Positions 28,601-36,397 are shown, counted from the first letter of the stretch. The stretch: 64,000 nt of DNA from Chitinophaga deserti (GCF_003149455.1 NZ_QFFK01000005.1:372001-436000), one strand, 5' to 3'. Program-made: numbers and translations. Notes: generated by a model from the letters alone, not told the origin.

Positions 28601-29009
28601 ATCCCGTAACGCGGCCGGTAACGGGGGCCATGGCTTCGGCGGTGGGCTTTCTTTTCAGCACTATGAGGCGCTCGTTCACGAGTTCAAATGCCAGCGGCGA
28701 ATACTGAAGCATACGTTCCATCACGGAGAGTACATCGGCGTTTTCGGCAGATACATCGACCCGTTTCATCGCGTTCAGCAGATTTTCATGGTACAGGAAC
28801 CGGTAACCGGATTTCTGTTCGATGGCGTTCAGCACTTTTCTCAGATCGGCGGACTTCATATGAAGCGTGATCCTGTCCTGCGAATAAACCCCGGCGGAAA
28901 CGTGGAGGAAGCCGGTTAACAGGATGGCAGCCGTCAGTTTCATCATAACAGCAAGCTTTAATAGGAAATGTTTTCCCGGGAGCCCGGGAAAAATCCTGCT
29001 CTTTTTCAT
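25692..29009 (-). CDS. SusC/RagA-type TonB-dependent transporter with STN signalling domain
   Basis: A 1105-residue outer-membrane transporter. A long N-terminus (MKKSRIFPGLPGKHFLLKL) precedes the signal core (MMKLTAAILLTGFLHVSAG). A secretin/TonB N-terminal (STN) domain at about 46-118 talks to FecR, a carboxypeptidase-like domain spans 129-205, and the plug begins with EQVIVIGYGTAQKRDLTGS. The barrel ends in SFGVNLNF. The STN domain plus the upstream FecR and sigma genes identifies trans-envelope signalling control. The long N-terminus is usual in Chitinophaga SusC proteins; Met22 or Met23 are alternative starts. Confidence 0.97.
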   Translation of the reverse strand: MKKSRIFPGLPGKHFLLKLAVMMKLTAAILLTGFLHVSAGVYSQDRITLHMKSADLRKVLNAIEQKSGYRFLYHENLLNAMKRVDVSAENADVLSVMERMLQYSPLAFELVNERLIVLKRKPTAEAMAPVTGRVTGSDGAPIPGAAIRIKGTSQGTITDATGMFSINAPKGSVLQITFIGYTPQEVTVGDQNVINITLAVAQEQLEQVIVIGYGTAQKRDLTGSIVSVKGSEVADKPSANPMSSLQGKVPGLTIVNNGRMNTDPDVRIRGTNTINGVKPIYVVDGIINDNINFLNPADIESFDVLKDPSSLAIFGVRGANGVITITTKKAKAGQTVINLNSTVGIKKVVDRIKVADAAQFKTMFNEQLANQGNPAYDYSNWQGNTNWQDEIFQDGILNYNNLSISNATEKNKLYVGMGYTTEQGLIKHEKLQKITINMNDELQVTKALKFGVSFSDYRAQLPVTKDVGGAITAAPIAPVYNDEYGLYHTMPSFQRAQVFNPMYDVELRKNIAHNIEYRALGSVFAELKLFRDLTFRSSFYVDYGFNNNRSFTPTITFYNPELTSRRDSVVKTASINQEQNIYTKVQSDYLLTYKRSFGHHNLTALAGFTTYYNSYENTKASVQQQKGRPIPHNHRYWFANSDMGDGTTLRGSGQAWDMATLSYLFRGLYNYKNKYLLNASYRLDGSNAFQALGNQWQHFAAAGVAWVASEEPFLKDVSWMEYLKIKGSYGVLGNQNVGDRRYPAWPSLTGANSGVFGENIVVALQPEYFVAKDLHWETARSWEAGFEITTLRNRLRAEANYYNKLTKDILVILPSTGVSGGVGEMKNAGTVSNKGFELMLNWNDKINQDWSYSIGGNLTTIKNKVEALNRKGFNIISDPSWTQEGYPIGYFHGYIHDGIYQTQEEIMKSPVSELGEVKTGDIKYRDVNKDGKINTDDRTMIGNPTPDFTYGIAATISYKQLDLGVEGQGVYGNEIFRNWGKISTFTQTNYPTYRLDRWHGVGTSNWEPILHTGRGNNTLNSTYNIEDGSYFRIRNIQLGYSFTKEQLQRLNMQSLRVFVNAQNVKTFKRNSGYTPEFGGTSTSFGVDNGSYPLPAIYSFGVNLNF
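28971..28992. repeat. Perfect 10-bp inverted repeat in the 5' end of susC
   Basis: TTTTCCCGGG and CCCGGGAAAA are separated by 2 bases, within codons 6-13 of susC as annotated. If translation instead began at Met22 it would sit in the leader just before the start. No U-tract follows on the minus strand, so it is not a terminator. Confidence 0.7.
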
Positions 29010-29054
29010 ATATTTTTACATTGAAACGGGTTGGATAATGGGCAGCCCTCAGCT

Positions 29055-29124
29055 TACCAGGCTGGTAGTTGCCGTTAACATGTTCGATCCAGGGCGGGGT
29101 TCCGGTGCAAACGGAGCCTCGCCC
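29055..29124 (-). promoter_or_regulatory. Structured fecR-susC intergenic region with two inverted repeats
   Basis: The 179-nt gap between fecR and susC holds a 13-bp stem with two wobble pairs (29092-29104 with 29112-29124, 7-nt loop). Nearer susC it holds the short palindrome TACCAGGCTGGTA (29055-29067). Neither has a U-tract on the transcribed strand. They could be an mRNA processing site, an attenuator, or an operator for the PUL sigma factor's promoter; the function is inferred only from position. Confidence 0.45.
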
Positions 29125-29188
29125 TTCTGCTTTTCTGCTAGGTAGTGTTGGAAATTGGCATACGGGTGAGTTTAGCTTTTGGTTTTAA

Positions 29189-30271
29189 TCAGTCACGTGA
29201 AATAATAATTTCGGTTGCTTCTATCCTGTAACGGAATGGCGCCGTAATCGCCAGTGCGCGGAGCGCCTGCTCTACAGACTCTTTCTCAAACGAGCCGGTG
29301 AAGCGTAATTGCGCAGTTTCCGCATCTTTAAACCGGATGGGGATGTTGTACCAGCGTTCCATTTTGAGCGCCACGGCGGTGAACGGCTCATCGGTAAACA
29401 CCAGTTTATTATCCATCCAGGAGGTTTCGGCCAGACTACTGTCTGCAGCCTGATATTGCAGTGCGCGGATGGCCATGATAGGCTCGCGTTCTTTTTGCGG
29501 TGTGGCGGCAGGGGCGGCAGCTTCGTCGCGCACCACAATTTTCTCATTGGGCTTCAGCAGGAACCTTTCTGCCGGCCTGCTGCTGAGGGATACTTCTATA
29601 CTGCCCTGCAGAAGGGCAGCTTCTGATGATTGATCATTGGGGTATGCACGCAGGTTGAACCGGGTGCCGAGCACGCGGATGTTCATACGGCTGGTGCGGA
29701 TGGTGAAAGGCCGCTCGGGGTCTTTGGCCACGTCGAAGAATCCTTCGCCTGCCAGGGTCACTTCTCTGCCGGCGCTGCCGAAATCGCGCCCGTAAGTGAG
29801 CTTACTGCCCGCATTGAGCCATACGGTAGTACCGTCGGGCAGCTGTACGCGGGTTTTATTGCCATATTTAACAAATACTTCGCTGGGGGCCGCCGCTTCC
29901 GGACTGCCCTGTTTAGAACGGATGAGCCAGGTAACGGAAAAGAGTACAATGCCCGCTGCGGCTGCCCAGGCGGCATAGCGCTTCCAGGGGCGGGGGCGTA
30001 CTGCTTCCAGCAGGAAAGGCTCTTCGGCTGCGTGCTCCATTTCAGGGATGCCCGCCTGCCGCATCCGCTCCCGGTGCCGCTCCCAGGCTGCTGCAGTGGC
30101 AGCGTCATCAGCAGGGGCTTTACGGGGCCAGAGGTCGTTCACAGCCTGCACGGGGATGTGCAGCTCCGGATGGGAACGCAAAAGATTGTCCAGCTCCCGC
30201 AGCTCTTCCTGCGAAGCTTCGCCAGACAATTTCCGGGCTATTAATTCCCATATACGGTCTTCTGTTTGCAT
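29189..30271 (-). CDS. FecR-family anti-sigma factor/sigma regulator
   Basis: A 360-residue inner-membrane regulator. The cytoplasmic N-terminal sigma-binding part (1-95) has the typical IARKLSGEASQEELRELDNL. A single transmembrane helix spans about 98-117. The periplasmic FecR domain follows (VFVKYGNKTRVQLPDGTTVWLN to about 230) and then a DUF4974 domain at about 285-355 (NKLVFTDEPFTAVALKMERWYNIPI), which binds the SusC STN domain. It lies between the sigma gene and susC, completing a sigma/anti-sigma/transporter relay that induces the PUL on substrate binding. Confidence 0.97.
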   Translation of the reverse strand: MQTEDRIWELIARKLSGEASQEELRELDNLLRSHPELHIPVQAVNDLWPRKAPADDAATAAAWERHRERMRQAGIPEMEHAAEEPFLLEAVRPRPWKRYAAWAAAAGIVLFSVTWLIRSKQGSPEAAAPSEVFVKYGNKTRVQLPDGTTVWLNAGSKLTYGRDFGSAGREVTLAGEGFFDVAKDPERPFTIRTSRMNIRVLGTRFNLRAYPNDQSSEAALLQGSIEVSLSSRPAERFLLKPNEKIVVRDEAAAPAATPQKEREPIMAIRALQYQAADSSLAETSWMDNKLVFTDEPFTAVALKMERWYNIPIRFKDAETAQLRFTGSFEKESVEQALRALAITAPFRYRIEATEIIISRD

Positions 30272-30365
30272 AACGTCGGTGGTTATACATATAGATCCCG
30301 TTAAAGGAAGAATCTACTAAAGGGAAATCAAAAAAATATTTGAGGAATCTGTAGAGTGCGGGTAA

Positions 30366-30926
30366 TCAGTCTTTTATCGTCTTTTTCAAGTTCATCTTCA
30401 GCGCCGTTCCGATCTTCTGCAGGGCAATAGCCAGCTGGTTGTCGATCGTTTTGACGGAGATGTTCAGGATCTGGGCCACTTCTTTATACCGCAACCCGTC
30501 TTCCCGGATAAGCTTAAACACCAGCTTACAGCGGGGAGGCAGCTGCTGGATGGCCTGCTGCGCCTGGGCGGCCATTTCTGCGGTAAGGAGGGCCTGCTCA
30601 GGGTCGGGGGCCGGACTTTCAGGCTCCATCACCAGATCATCCAGCGATACGGAGGCCTGTTTTTGTTGCTTGAGGAGATATTTAAGGGAAGCGTTGCGGG
30701 TGGAAACGTAGAGGTATACTTTCAGATTCTCGATGGTATCCAGCTGGCGGCGGCGCTCCCAGATATTGATGAACACGTCAGACACGGCTTCTTCCGCTGC
30801 TTCAGCTGATTTCGTGAAAGCAGTGGCGAATTGGAGTAAAGGTTTGTAGAACCTGTTAAAAAGTTCCCGGTAAGCCGCTTCGTCGTCGTACAACGCAATG
30901 CGGCGTTGTAATTCCTGTGTCGTCAT
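30366..30926 (-). CDS. ECF-type RNA polymerase sigma factor of the PUL
   Basis: A 186-residue sigma-70 family factor. Region 2 occupies about 10-80 (YRELFNRFYKPLLQFATAFT, AEEAVSDVFINIWERR). Region 4 occupies about 125-175 (LPPRCKLVFKLIREDGLRYK, VAQILNISVKTIDNQLAIAL). It is the usual partner of the adjacent FecR protein and would be released to transcribe the SusC/SusD operon when the transporter signals. It is 58 nt downstream of oxyR on the same strand. A GC-rich stem of 7 bp (30947-30953 with 30965-30971) in that gap may separate the transcripts. Confidence 0.96.
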   Translation of the reverse strand: MTTQELQRRIALYDDEAAYRELFNRFYKPLLQFATAFTKSAEAAEEAVSDVFINIWERRRQLDTIENLKVYLYVSTRNASLKYLLKQQKQASVSLDDLVMEPESPAPDPEQALLTAEMAAQAQQAIQQLPPRCKLVFKLIREDGLRYKEVAQILNISVKTIDNQLAIALQKIGTALKMNLKKTIKD

Positions 30927-30984
30927 AAACGTGGGATCGGAGGCCGGGACTGCGGGGCGGGAGGGCAGTCCGGGCTAACACAAG

Positions 30985-31935
30985 TTAAGGTTTTTCCAGC
31001 AGGATGTCGATCACCTTCCGCGTTTTGCGGACTTTCATCTTATCGGGTACACTGGCAAGGATTTCTTTCCGGAAAGCCTCTATCAGCGCCTGTTTGATGA
31101 AGTAGCGGTGCGTCACCAGGCTGATCTCGCGTACCGGCTCGGGGGCCTTAAAGAAGCGGACCATATTCATTTGTTTGGCCGACAGGTCCTGCAGGCTCAG
31201 TTCTGGCAGAATGGTGTATCCCTCGTTCAGTTCCACCATGCGTTTCAGCGTTTCCACACTGCCGGTGTTGTATTCGAGGTTCTTGAATTCACCCATACCG
31301 AATTTATCGTGGCATATATTAAGTACCTGGTTGCGCATGCAATGGCCTTCGTTGAGCACCCAGATGTCTTTTGCATCCAGCTCGCCCGCATCCACCAGTT
31401 TCTTTTCGGTTAGCTTATTGCTTTTGGCGGCGTAAATCACGAAGTTCTCATAGAACAAAGGATGCTCTTCGAGGTGCTGGTTGTGCAGCGGGGTGGCGAG
31501 CAGTCCGCAGTCGAGCTGTTCCTGGCGCAGCAGGGTAATGATCTGTTCGGTGGAGTATTCCCATACCTCAAGCTTAACCTTAGGGTATTTCTTCAGGAAG
31601 GAAGTGAGAACACGGGGCAGGAGGTAAGGAGCGAGGGTGGGGATGATCCCTACTTTGAGGGTGCCCTGGATTTCCTTTTTACGGTCGGCGATGATTTCCC
31701 GGATACGCGCATTTTCTTTTAGTATGATGCGTGCCTGGGCTATAACGGCAGCCCCTATTTCTGTGGGTACTACCGGCAGTTTGCTCCTGTCGAAGAGCTT
31801 AATGCCCAGTTCGTCTTCCAGCTTTTGAATCTGCATACTCAGCGTGGGCTGGGTCACAAAGCACTTCTCCGCGGCGGTCACAAAGCTCCGGTGCGTATCT
31901 ACCGCTACTACATATTCCAGTTGAACCGTTGTCAT
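30985..31935 (-). CDS. oxyR: OxyR, peroxide-sensing LysR-type regulator
   Basis: A 316-residue LysR-type activator. The N-terminal winged helix is YVVAVDTHRSFVTAAEKCFV with TQPTLSMQIQKLEDELG. The effector domain carries EGHCMRNQVLNICHDKFG, in which Cys199 and Cys208 have the same spacing and the same numbering as the redox pair of E. coli OxyR; these form a disulfide on H2O2 exposure. This makes OxyR the firm call over other LysR proteins. No catalase, ahpC or dps lies nearby, so targets are elsewhere. The upstream gene is insulated by a terminator. Confidence 0.95.
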   Translation of the reverse strand: MTTVQLEYVVAVDTHRSFVTAAEKCFVTQPTLSMQIQKLEDELGIKLFDRSKLPVVPTEIGAAVIAQARIILKENARIREIIADRKKEIQGTLKVGIIPTLAPYLLPRVLTSFLKKYPKVKLEVWEYSTEQIITLLRQEQLDCGLLATPLHNQHLEEHPLFYENFVIYAAKSNKLTEKKLVDAGELDAKDIWVLNEGHCMRNQVLNICHDKFGMGEFKNLEYNTGSVETLKRMVELNEGYTILPELSLQDLSAKQMNMVRFFKAPEPVREISLVTHRYFIKQALIEAFRKEILASVPDKMKVRKTRKVIDILLEKP

Positions 31936-31983
31936 GATATTGGTAAAATCTATTGCAAGTTACGGGAGTATAGGGGTATCCCT

Positions 31984-32020
31984 ATAAAAAAATTACGAAC
32001 GGCTTTTGACCGTTCGTAAT
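31984..32020 (-). terminator. Rho-independent terminator
   Basis: A perfect 11-bp stem (ATTACGAACGG/CCGTTCGTAAT) is followed on the minus strand by T7. It ends the unknown secreted-protein gene before oxyR. Confidence 0.92.
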
Positions 32021-32048
32021 CCATCAGTAGTTTATCGTATGCCGGAGA

Positions 32049-33284
32049 TTAGAATATCCGGTAGCGGTATTTGATTTTATCGACGTTGAGGAGCAGCTCA
32101 CGCATGTTAATGGAAGCCTGTATTTCCTGTACGGCTTCGTTTTTCAATCCGCGGAACTCGTTCTGCTTGGCTTCCACGATGGCCCGGTCGGCCAGGGCGT
32201 TATCCTGTGCGAGGCGGAGGGAGTGGTTCACCTTGGTGTAGTAGGAGTCGAGCAGACTGAAGTATTCGTTATACAGGTTCTCAAAACGTTTGGTCATGAG
32301 TACGAGATCTTCCAGCTGGTTATTGGCTTCCTTCAGATTGGGATTATCGCGGAGGAGGCCTTCGTAGTTGATCTTGCCGCCTTTGGTGTATTGTGCTTCC
32401 ATCTTGGCGAAAAAGTCTATCACTTTATCTTTCCTGAAATCGATGAAGTAATCGTTCAGGGATTCGGCGATGGTTTTATTGCCACGGGCGGGCAGGGGCA
32501 TTTTCAGTACCTGGGAGGTGAAGGCCAGGTGGTCGTACATGTTATCCTGCAGGAGGGAGAGCTGGTCTTTATTAAAATTCAGCCCGAACTCGAACTTCTG
32601 GTTAGCGTCGTTGAGCGCGGTGTAGTAGATCACATATTTATTCAGCTCCTTCTCGAATTCCTGCAGCAGTTTGTGGTTGATAGCCTTGTTGGACTGGCTC
32701 ACGCTGTGGAGGAAGTTCATCACCGAGCTGGCGATGGCCAGCGGGGGAGTGAGGGAGGTGAAAGATTTAAAGATGGGGCTGTTGATGATGGATTTGGTGG
32801 ATTCCACCAGTTTGGTATTACGTTCGTTCTTATCGTTTTTACCTTTCAGGATGATTTTTTCTACCAGTTCCACAACACGGTCGCTGAGGGAAAAGCCCAG
32901 TTCTTTACTTTCGGGGTTGTTCAGCGAGGTGATGAAAACGTCGAGGTTGGAGGTGGTGGTCCTGGATTTGAGGTCGATTATCTTCTTATTGAGGAGATAG
33001 TAGGTTTCAGCGGCCTGGATCAGGTTGTTCTTGATCAGGTCGTATTTGGTGATATTATCCAGTTCCCTGCCCAGGGAGAGCTGTTCGATGGCTTTTGCGT
33101 TCTGTTTGTCGCTGTCGGCCACTTTCTGGAGATCTTCCATTATTTTCTTGATGGTCGTATCGGCGCCCTTTACCTGCGGCGGTTTGAGATCCGGCTGCGG
33201 GGGTGTAGGGTCTTGCGCAGATGCGGTCAGCGTCACAAATCCTGTCATCGCAAATGGCATCATCCATCTGATTAGCTTGAGCAT
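32049..33284 (-). CDS. Exported helical protein, unknown
   Basis: A 411-residue protein with a signal peptide (MLKLIRWMMPFAMTGFVTLTASA). A Pro-rich linker (QDPTPPQPDLKPPQVK) is followed by a long, mostly helical region with coiled-coil-like stretches, for example IKKIMEDLQKVADSDKQNAK and LLQEFEKELNKYVIYYTALN. It contains no Cys, no membrane segment after the signal, and no catalytic motif I recognise. It is monocistronic with its own terminator. It is probably periplasmic; a conserved hypothetical protein of the Chitinophagaceae is my best description. Confidence 0.8.
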   Translation of the reverse strand: MLKLIRWMMPFAMTGFVTLTASAQDPTPPQPDLKPPQVKGADTTIKKIMEDLQKVADSDKQNAKAIEQLSLGRELDNITKYDLIKNNLIQAAETYYLLNKKIIDLKSRTTTSNLDVFITSLNNPESKELGFSLSDRVVELVEKIILKGKNDKNERNTKLVESTKSIINSPIFKSFTSLTPPLAIASSVMNFLHSVSQSNKAINHKLLQEFEKELNKYVIYYTALNDANQKFEFGLNFNKDQLSLLQDNMYDHLAFTSQVLKMPLPARGNKTIAESLNDYFIDFRKDKVIDFFAKMEAQYTKGGKINYEGLLRDNPNLKEANNQLEDLVLMTKRFENLYNEYFSLLDSYYTKVNHSLRLAQDNALADRAIVEAKQNEFRGLKNEAVQEIQASINMRELLLNVDKIKYRYRIF

Positions 33285-33425
33285 GCTTGTAATGTCCTTT
33301 TTATGTTAAGAAAACCTTAAAGAAAATATAATGCCAAAAATAGTTCCAACATGTAAAGATAGTGATAAATTTTACTGTATAACCCATAGTCAATAAAAGC
33401 GGATCATCGTATTAGCCCTTTTTTA

Positions 33426-33433
33426 TACCTTTG
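33426..33433 (+). promoter_or_regulatory. Bacteroidota -7 element TACCTTTG
   Basis: An exact TAnnTTTG match 36 nt before the proposed TTG start of the methyltransferase, consistent with that start. No -33 TTTG at the expected spacing. Confidence 0.45.
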
Positions 33434-33469
33434 GCGGCTGAATTACCCCCGGTTTCGGGTTAAAACATA

Positions 33470-34267
33470 TTGACATTGAGCATACGGCATCAGGCGGCAC
33501 TGGCGAAGAAATTTATCCGTTATTATTTAACGGCGGGCAACCGGCACGATGTGCATTCGCCATTCGTTTTTACTCTGGTAGAGGAAGTGCTGAATAAAAA
33601 AGGCTTCCTCCCGGCATATGAGCCGGTGGAGCTGTTGCGTACCCGCCTCCTGCAAAGCAGTGATGTGGTGCAGGTGACCGACCTCGGTGCGGGATCACTC
33701 ACCGGTGCTTCCAATACCCGGCGCGTCCGCGATATTGCACGGCATGCAGCCAAGCCGCCTAAATTCGGCCAGCTCTTTTACCGCCTTGTGCAGCACCTCG
33801 GCGCCCGTAATGTATTGGAGCTGGGTACCTCCCTGGGCCTCTCCACCGCCTATATGGCTTCTGCCGGGGCTACGGTGCATACCATAGAAGGGTGCCCGAA
33901 TATCGCTGCACTGGCTAAAATGAACTTTTCGTCCCTCGGACTGGATAATATCCGCCAGCACACCGGCAACTTCGATACCGAACTGGCAGGAGTATTACAG
34001 CAAATGCCCCAGCCCGATATCGTGTATATAGACGGTAACCACCGCGAAGAGCCCACGGTACGGTATTTTGAAGAATGCCTGCCTTACCTGCCGCCATCCG
34101 CCATCGTGATATTCGACGATGTTCACTGGACGCCCGGGATGGAGCGGGCCTGGGAAACGGTGAAGGCCCATCCTTCCGTAACCACTACCATCGATCTGTT
34201 CTTTATCGGCATCGCCTTTATCAGTCCGGATTTCAAGATGAAACAGCATTTTACCATTAAATTCTGA
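33470..34267 (+). CDS. Class I SAM-dependent methyltransferase with TTG start
   Basis: A 265-residue methyltransferase of the O-methyltransferase-like (Methyltransf_24) type. Motif I is NVLELGTSLGLSTAYMA, followed by the acidic residue in VHTIEGCP and by DIVYIDGNHREEP; IVIFDDVHWTPGMERAW carries the later metal/SAM-site acids. No ATG lies in frame before residue 129, so translation must begin at a TTG (33470, or 33476); the first 30 residues include the conserved-looking HDVHSPFVF. The substrate is unknown. It is 22 nt upstream of the DUF5071 gene and probably co-transcribed. Confidence 0.88.
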   Translation: MTLSIRHQAALAKKFIRYYLTAGNRHDVHSPFVFTLVEEVLNKKGFLPAYEPVELLRTRLLQSSDVVQVTDLGAGSLTGASNTRRVRDIARHAAKPPKFGQLFYRLVQHLGARNVLELGTSLGLSTAYMASAGATVHTIEGCPNIAALAKMNFSSLGLDNIRQHTGNFDTELAGVLQQMPQPDIVYIDGNHREEPTVRYFEECLPYLPPSAIVIFDDVHWTPGMERAWETVKAHPSVTTTIDLFFIGIAFISPDFKMKQHFTIKF

Positions 34268-34289
34268 GAAAACCGGCGTAAATTCCGGT

Positions 34290-34682
34290 ATGAAATATCC
34301 GCCTTTCGTGCCCGCTCATAAAAGCGACGAAGAAGCCATTAAGCTGCTCCGGAAAACGGAGTGGTCCAAAGCCCGGCCTTATGCCATGGCTTTGCTGGAA
34401 TGGCTGCAGGATATCAACTCTCCCCACTTCAATCCTATCTACAATTACCTCATGCCCTACATCCACGAGCTGGGTGCGGAATTTTGTGAGGTGTTCCGGT
34501 CAGATGATAACATCTGGAAAACCAATTGTATTTACCTCCTCGAAAAAGCCCGTGCTCCGCTGAGCGACACTAACCTGCTGGCATTGCTCATGCGCATCGC
34601 AACAGACCCCACCCCCGGTGAGATCTGTGATGACACAGCACAGGCCGCCCGCGAGCTGGCGGAGGAATGGAACCTGCTGTAG
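34290..34682 (+). CDS. DUF5071-family protein
   Basis: A 130-residue soluble protein with the DUF5071 pattern: HKSDEEAIKLLRKTEWSK near the N-terminus and PIYNYLMPYIHELGAEFCEV centrally, ending in ARELAEEWNLL. It is helical and HEAT-repeat-like. The function of the family is not known; members often sit among polymorphic-toxin immunity genes, but nothing toxin-like is adjacent here. Its stop codon abuts the stop codon of the convergent antiporter gene with no spacer. Confidence 0.82.
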   Translation: MKYPPFVPAHKSDEEAIKLLRKTEWSKARPYAMALLEWLQDINSPHFNPIYNYLMPYIHELGAEFCEVFRSDDNIWKTNCIYLLEKARAPLSDTNLLALLMRIATDPTPGEICDDTAQAARELAEEWNLL

Positions 34683-35786
34683 CTACGGAACAATCGTCGT
34701 GAACAGATATGTTGCCAGAATCACCAGCAATACAACCCCCTGCTGGATGTTGGTGCGCCCAGCATTGAAGGATATGCTGATCGTGAATAGCGAGAGCAAG
34801 AGCAATAAAGTAGATTTCGTATCGATACCCAGTGTTACATCAAACCCGGCGATGATGGATACCAATGCAACGGCGGGTATGGTAAGTCCGATAGATGCCA
34901 GTGCGGAACCCAGTGCCAGGTTCAGACTGGTTTGCAATCTGTTTTTACGGGCGGCGCGGATAGCAGCGAGGCCTTCCGGCATGAGGATCACTGCGGCGAT
35001 GATGACCCCTACAAGTGATTTGGGGGCGCCCAGGTCTACTACAATACCCTCGATGGTGGGCGATAATTTCTTAGACAGCAGCACTACAATGGCCAGTGAA
35101 AGCACGAGGGTAATGAGGCTTACCACCATGGTGAGCCTTGTAGGCGGCGCGGCGTGATAATCTCCCTCGTTTTCTTCCGGCAGAAAGTAATCCCGGTGGC
35201 GCACGGTTTGTACCGACACAAAGCCACCATACAGCACCAGTGAGATGATGGCTACGAATATGAGCTGGCTGGAAGAATATACCGGTCCGGCAGCGCTGGT
35301 GGTGAAATTGGGCAATACAAGCGTGAGTACGGAAATGGCGGTAAGCGTCACCAGCGCGGCGCTAACACCCTGTTTGATATAGATCTGTTCCTTATGCAGA
35401 TAACTGCCCCACAGCAGGCAAATCCCGATGATACCGGTATTGATAAGCATAATGGCGGCAAACACGGTATCGCGGGCCAGCGTGGTAGAGCCGGCACCGT
35501 CTTTAGACAGCATCATGGAAACGATGAGCGATACTTCTATGACCGTGATGGCGAGAGCGAGGATGAGGGTGCCGTAGGGTTCGCCCACTTTATGGGCTAC
35601 CACTTCGGCATGGTGTACGGCAGACAATACGACGCTGATCAGGGATATACCCAGTATGGCGGCAAACCATCCTCCTATATTTTCACCCGCAAAAGCGAGG
35701 AAAAAAGCTCCGATTAATGGGCTTATAAGCGACCAAAGGGGGAGCGAGATGTTCCATTTGCGGTAGAGTAAATTTTTATTTGGCAT
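34683..35786 (-). CDS. chaA: ChaA-type calcium/sodium:proton antiporter
   Basis: A 367-residue inner-membrane cation/proton exchanger with about 11 helices. Both alpha repeats are visible: PYGTLILALAITVIEVSLI and GAPKSLVGVIIAAVILMPEG, with the transport glutamates in TVIEV and LMPEG. The family (E. coli ChaA) exports Na+, Ca2+ or K+ at alkaline pH. An acidic/polar loop near 195-215 (HRDYFLPEENEGDYHA) divides the two halves. The start at 35786 (MPNKNLLYRKWN) removes an 11-residue hydrophobic leader read from the non-coding region. Confidence 0.93.
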   Translation of the reverse strand: MPNKNLLYRKWNISLPLWSLISPLIGAFFLAFAGENIGGWFAAILGISLISVVLSAVHHAEVVAHKVGEPYGTLILALAITVIEVSLIVSMMLSKDGAGSTTLARDTVFAAIMLINTGIIGICLLWGSYLHKEQIYIKQGVSAALVTLTAISVLTLVLPNFTTSAAGPVYSSSQLIFVAIISLVLYGGFVSVQTVRHRDYFLPEENEGDYHAAPPTRLTMVVSLITLVLSLAIVVLLSKKLSPTIEGIVVDLGAPKSLVGVIIAAVILMPEGLAAIRAARKNRLQTSLNLALGSALASIGLTIPAVALVSIIAGFDVTLGIDTKSTLLLLLSLFTISISFNAGRTNIQQGVVLLVILATYLFTTIVP

Positions 35787-35892
35787 GGCGTAAAATAAGT
35801 AAATGAGGCTCCCCGTCACATTAGAATTACCTTAAAATTTGGGAGATGGCTGCTAATATAACTGATAAGTAGGGCCTTTTGTTGAAGGGAAG

Positions 35893-35923
35893 TTTGTAAT
35901 ATGGGGAGATTGTGATATGTTTG
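35893..35923 (+). promoter_or_regulatory. Canonical Bacteroidota promoter, TTTG-N19-TATGTTTG
   Basis: TTTG at 35893-35896 and TATGTTTG at 35916-35923 are separated by exactly 19 nt, the consensus arrangement for the Bacteroidota housekeeping sigma factor. It faces the small membrane protein gene starting at 35984. Confidence 0.8.
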
Positions 35924-35983
35924 GGCGTGTCCCGTGCCCATGTTGTGACCCTGATTTATTGAACTATACAACCCCTTACAACT

Positions 35984-36397
35984 ATGTCCCCACTTTCCAG
36001 CACCAAAAGCCTCATATGGGGGTTACCCATTTTCTTCGTATTGCTTGCGGGCTTCCTGATATATGTGAACGTCCGCGAAAACATTCTTGAGCGGAGCCTC
36101 AGGGAAAACCATGCCCTCACTACCGGAACCGTCGTGGAAATCGACGAGCGGGGCGTTAAGAAGCGCGACCGGATCACTTATCATTACACGTATCAGGGGA
36201 AAGCTTATGCTGCTGTGCGCTGGCTGTTTGTTCCGGAAGAATGGAAATCCATAGTACCGGGCCGCCCGTTGCCTGTTGCTGTAGATACAACTGATCCTGA
36301 TAATAGTCTCTTGTTGCTTTACCGGCAGGATTTCGAGGGGTTCCATCTCCCGTACTCCGATAGTCTTAAATACTTTGTGTACCCTGATGAACGTTAA
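35984..36397 (+). CDS. Small membrane protein, DUF3592-like
   Basis: A 137-residue protein with one N-terminal membrane helix (about 10-27, LIWGLPIFFVLLAGFLIYV). A soluble beta domain with TTGTVVEIDERG, YHYTYQGKAYAA and VAVDTTDPDNSLLL follows. That order (helix, 'GTV' strand, an added hydrophobic hairpin, then a Y/V-DP-P-like motif) resembles DUF3592 proteins, whose function is unknown. It has its own consensus promoter and is followed 19 nt later by another small exported protein. Confidence 0.75.
   Translation: MSPLSSTKSLIWGLPIFFVLLAGFLIYVNVRENILERSLRENHALTTGTVVEIDERGVKKRDRITYHYTYQGKAYAAVRWLFVPEEWKSIVPGRPLPVAVDTTDPDNSLLLLYRQDFEGFHLPYSDSLKYFVYPDER

Noticed and set aside
29041..29126. A tRNA-like look (TTCGATCC and stems) in the fecR-susC gap
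   Set aside because: No acceptor stem, D arm or anticodon arm can be formed around it.
30945..30974. GC-rich stem between oxyR and the sigma gene as an intrinsic terminator
   Set aside because: It has no U-tract on the transcribed strand; at most a pause or boundary element.
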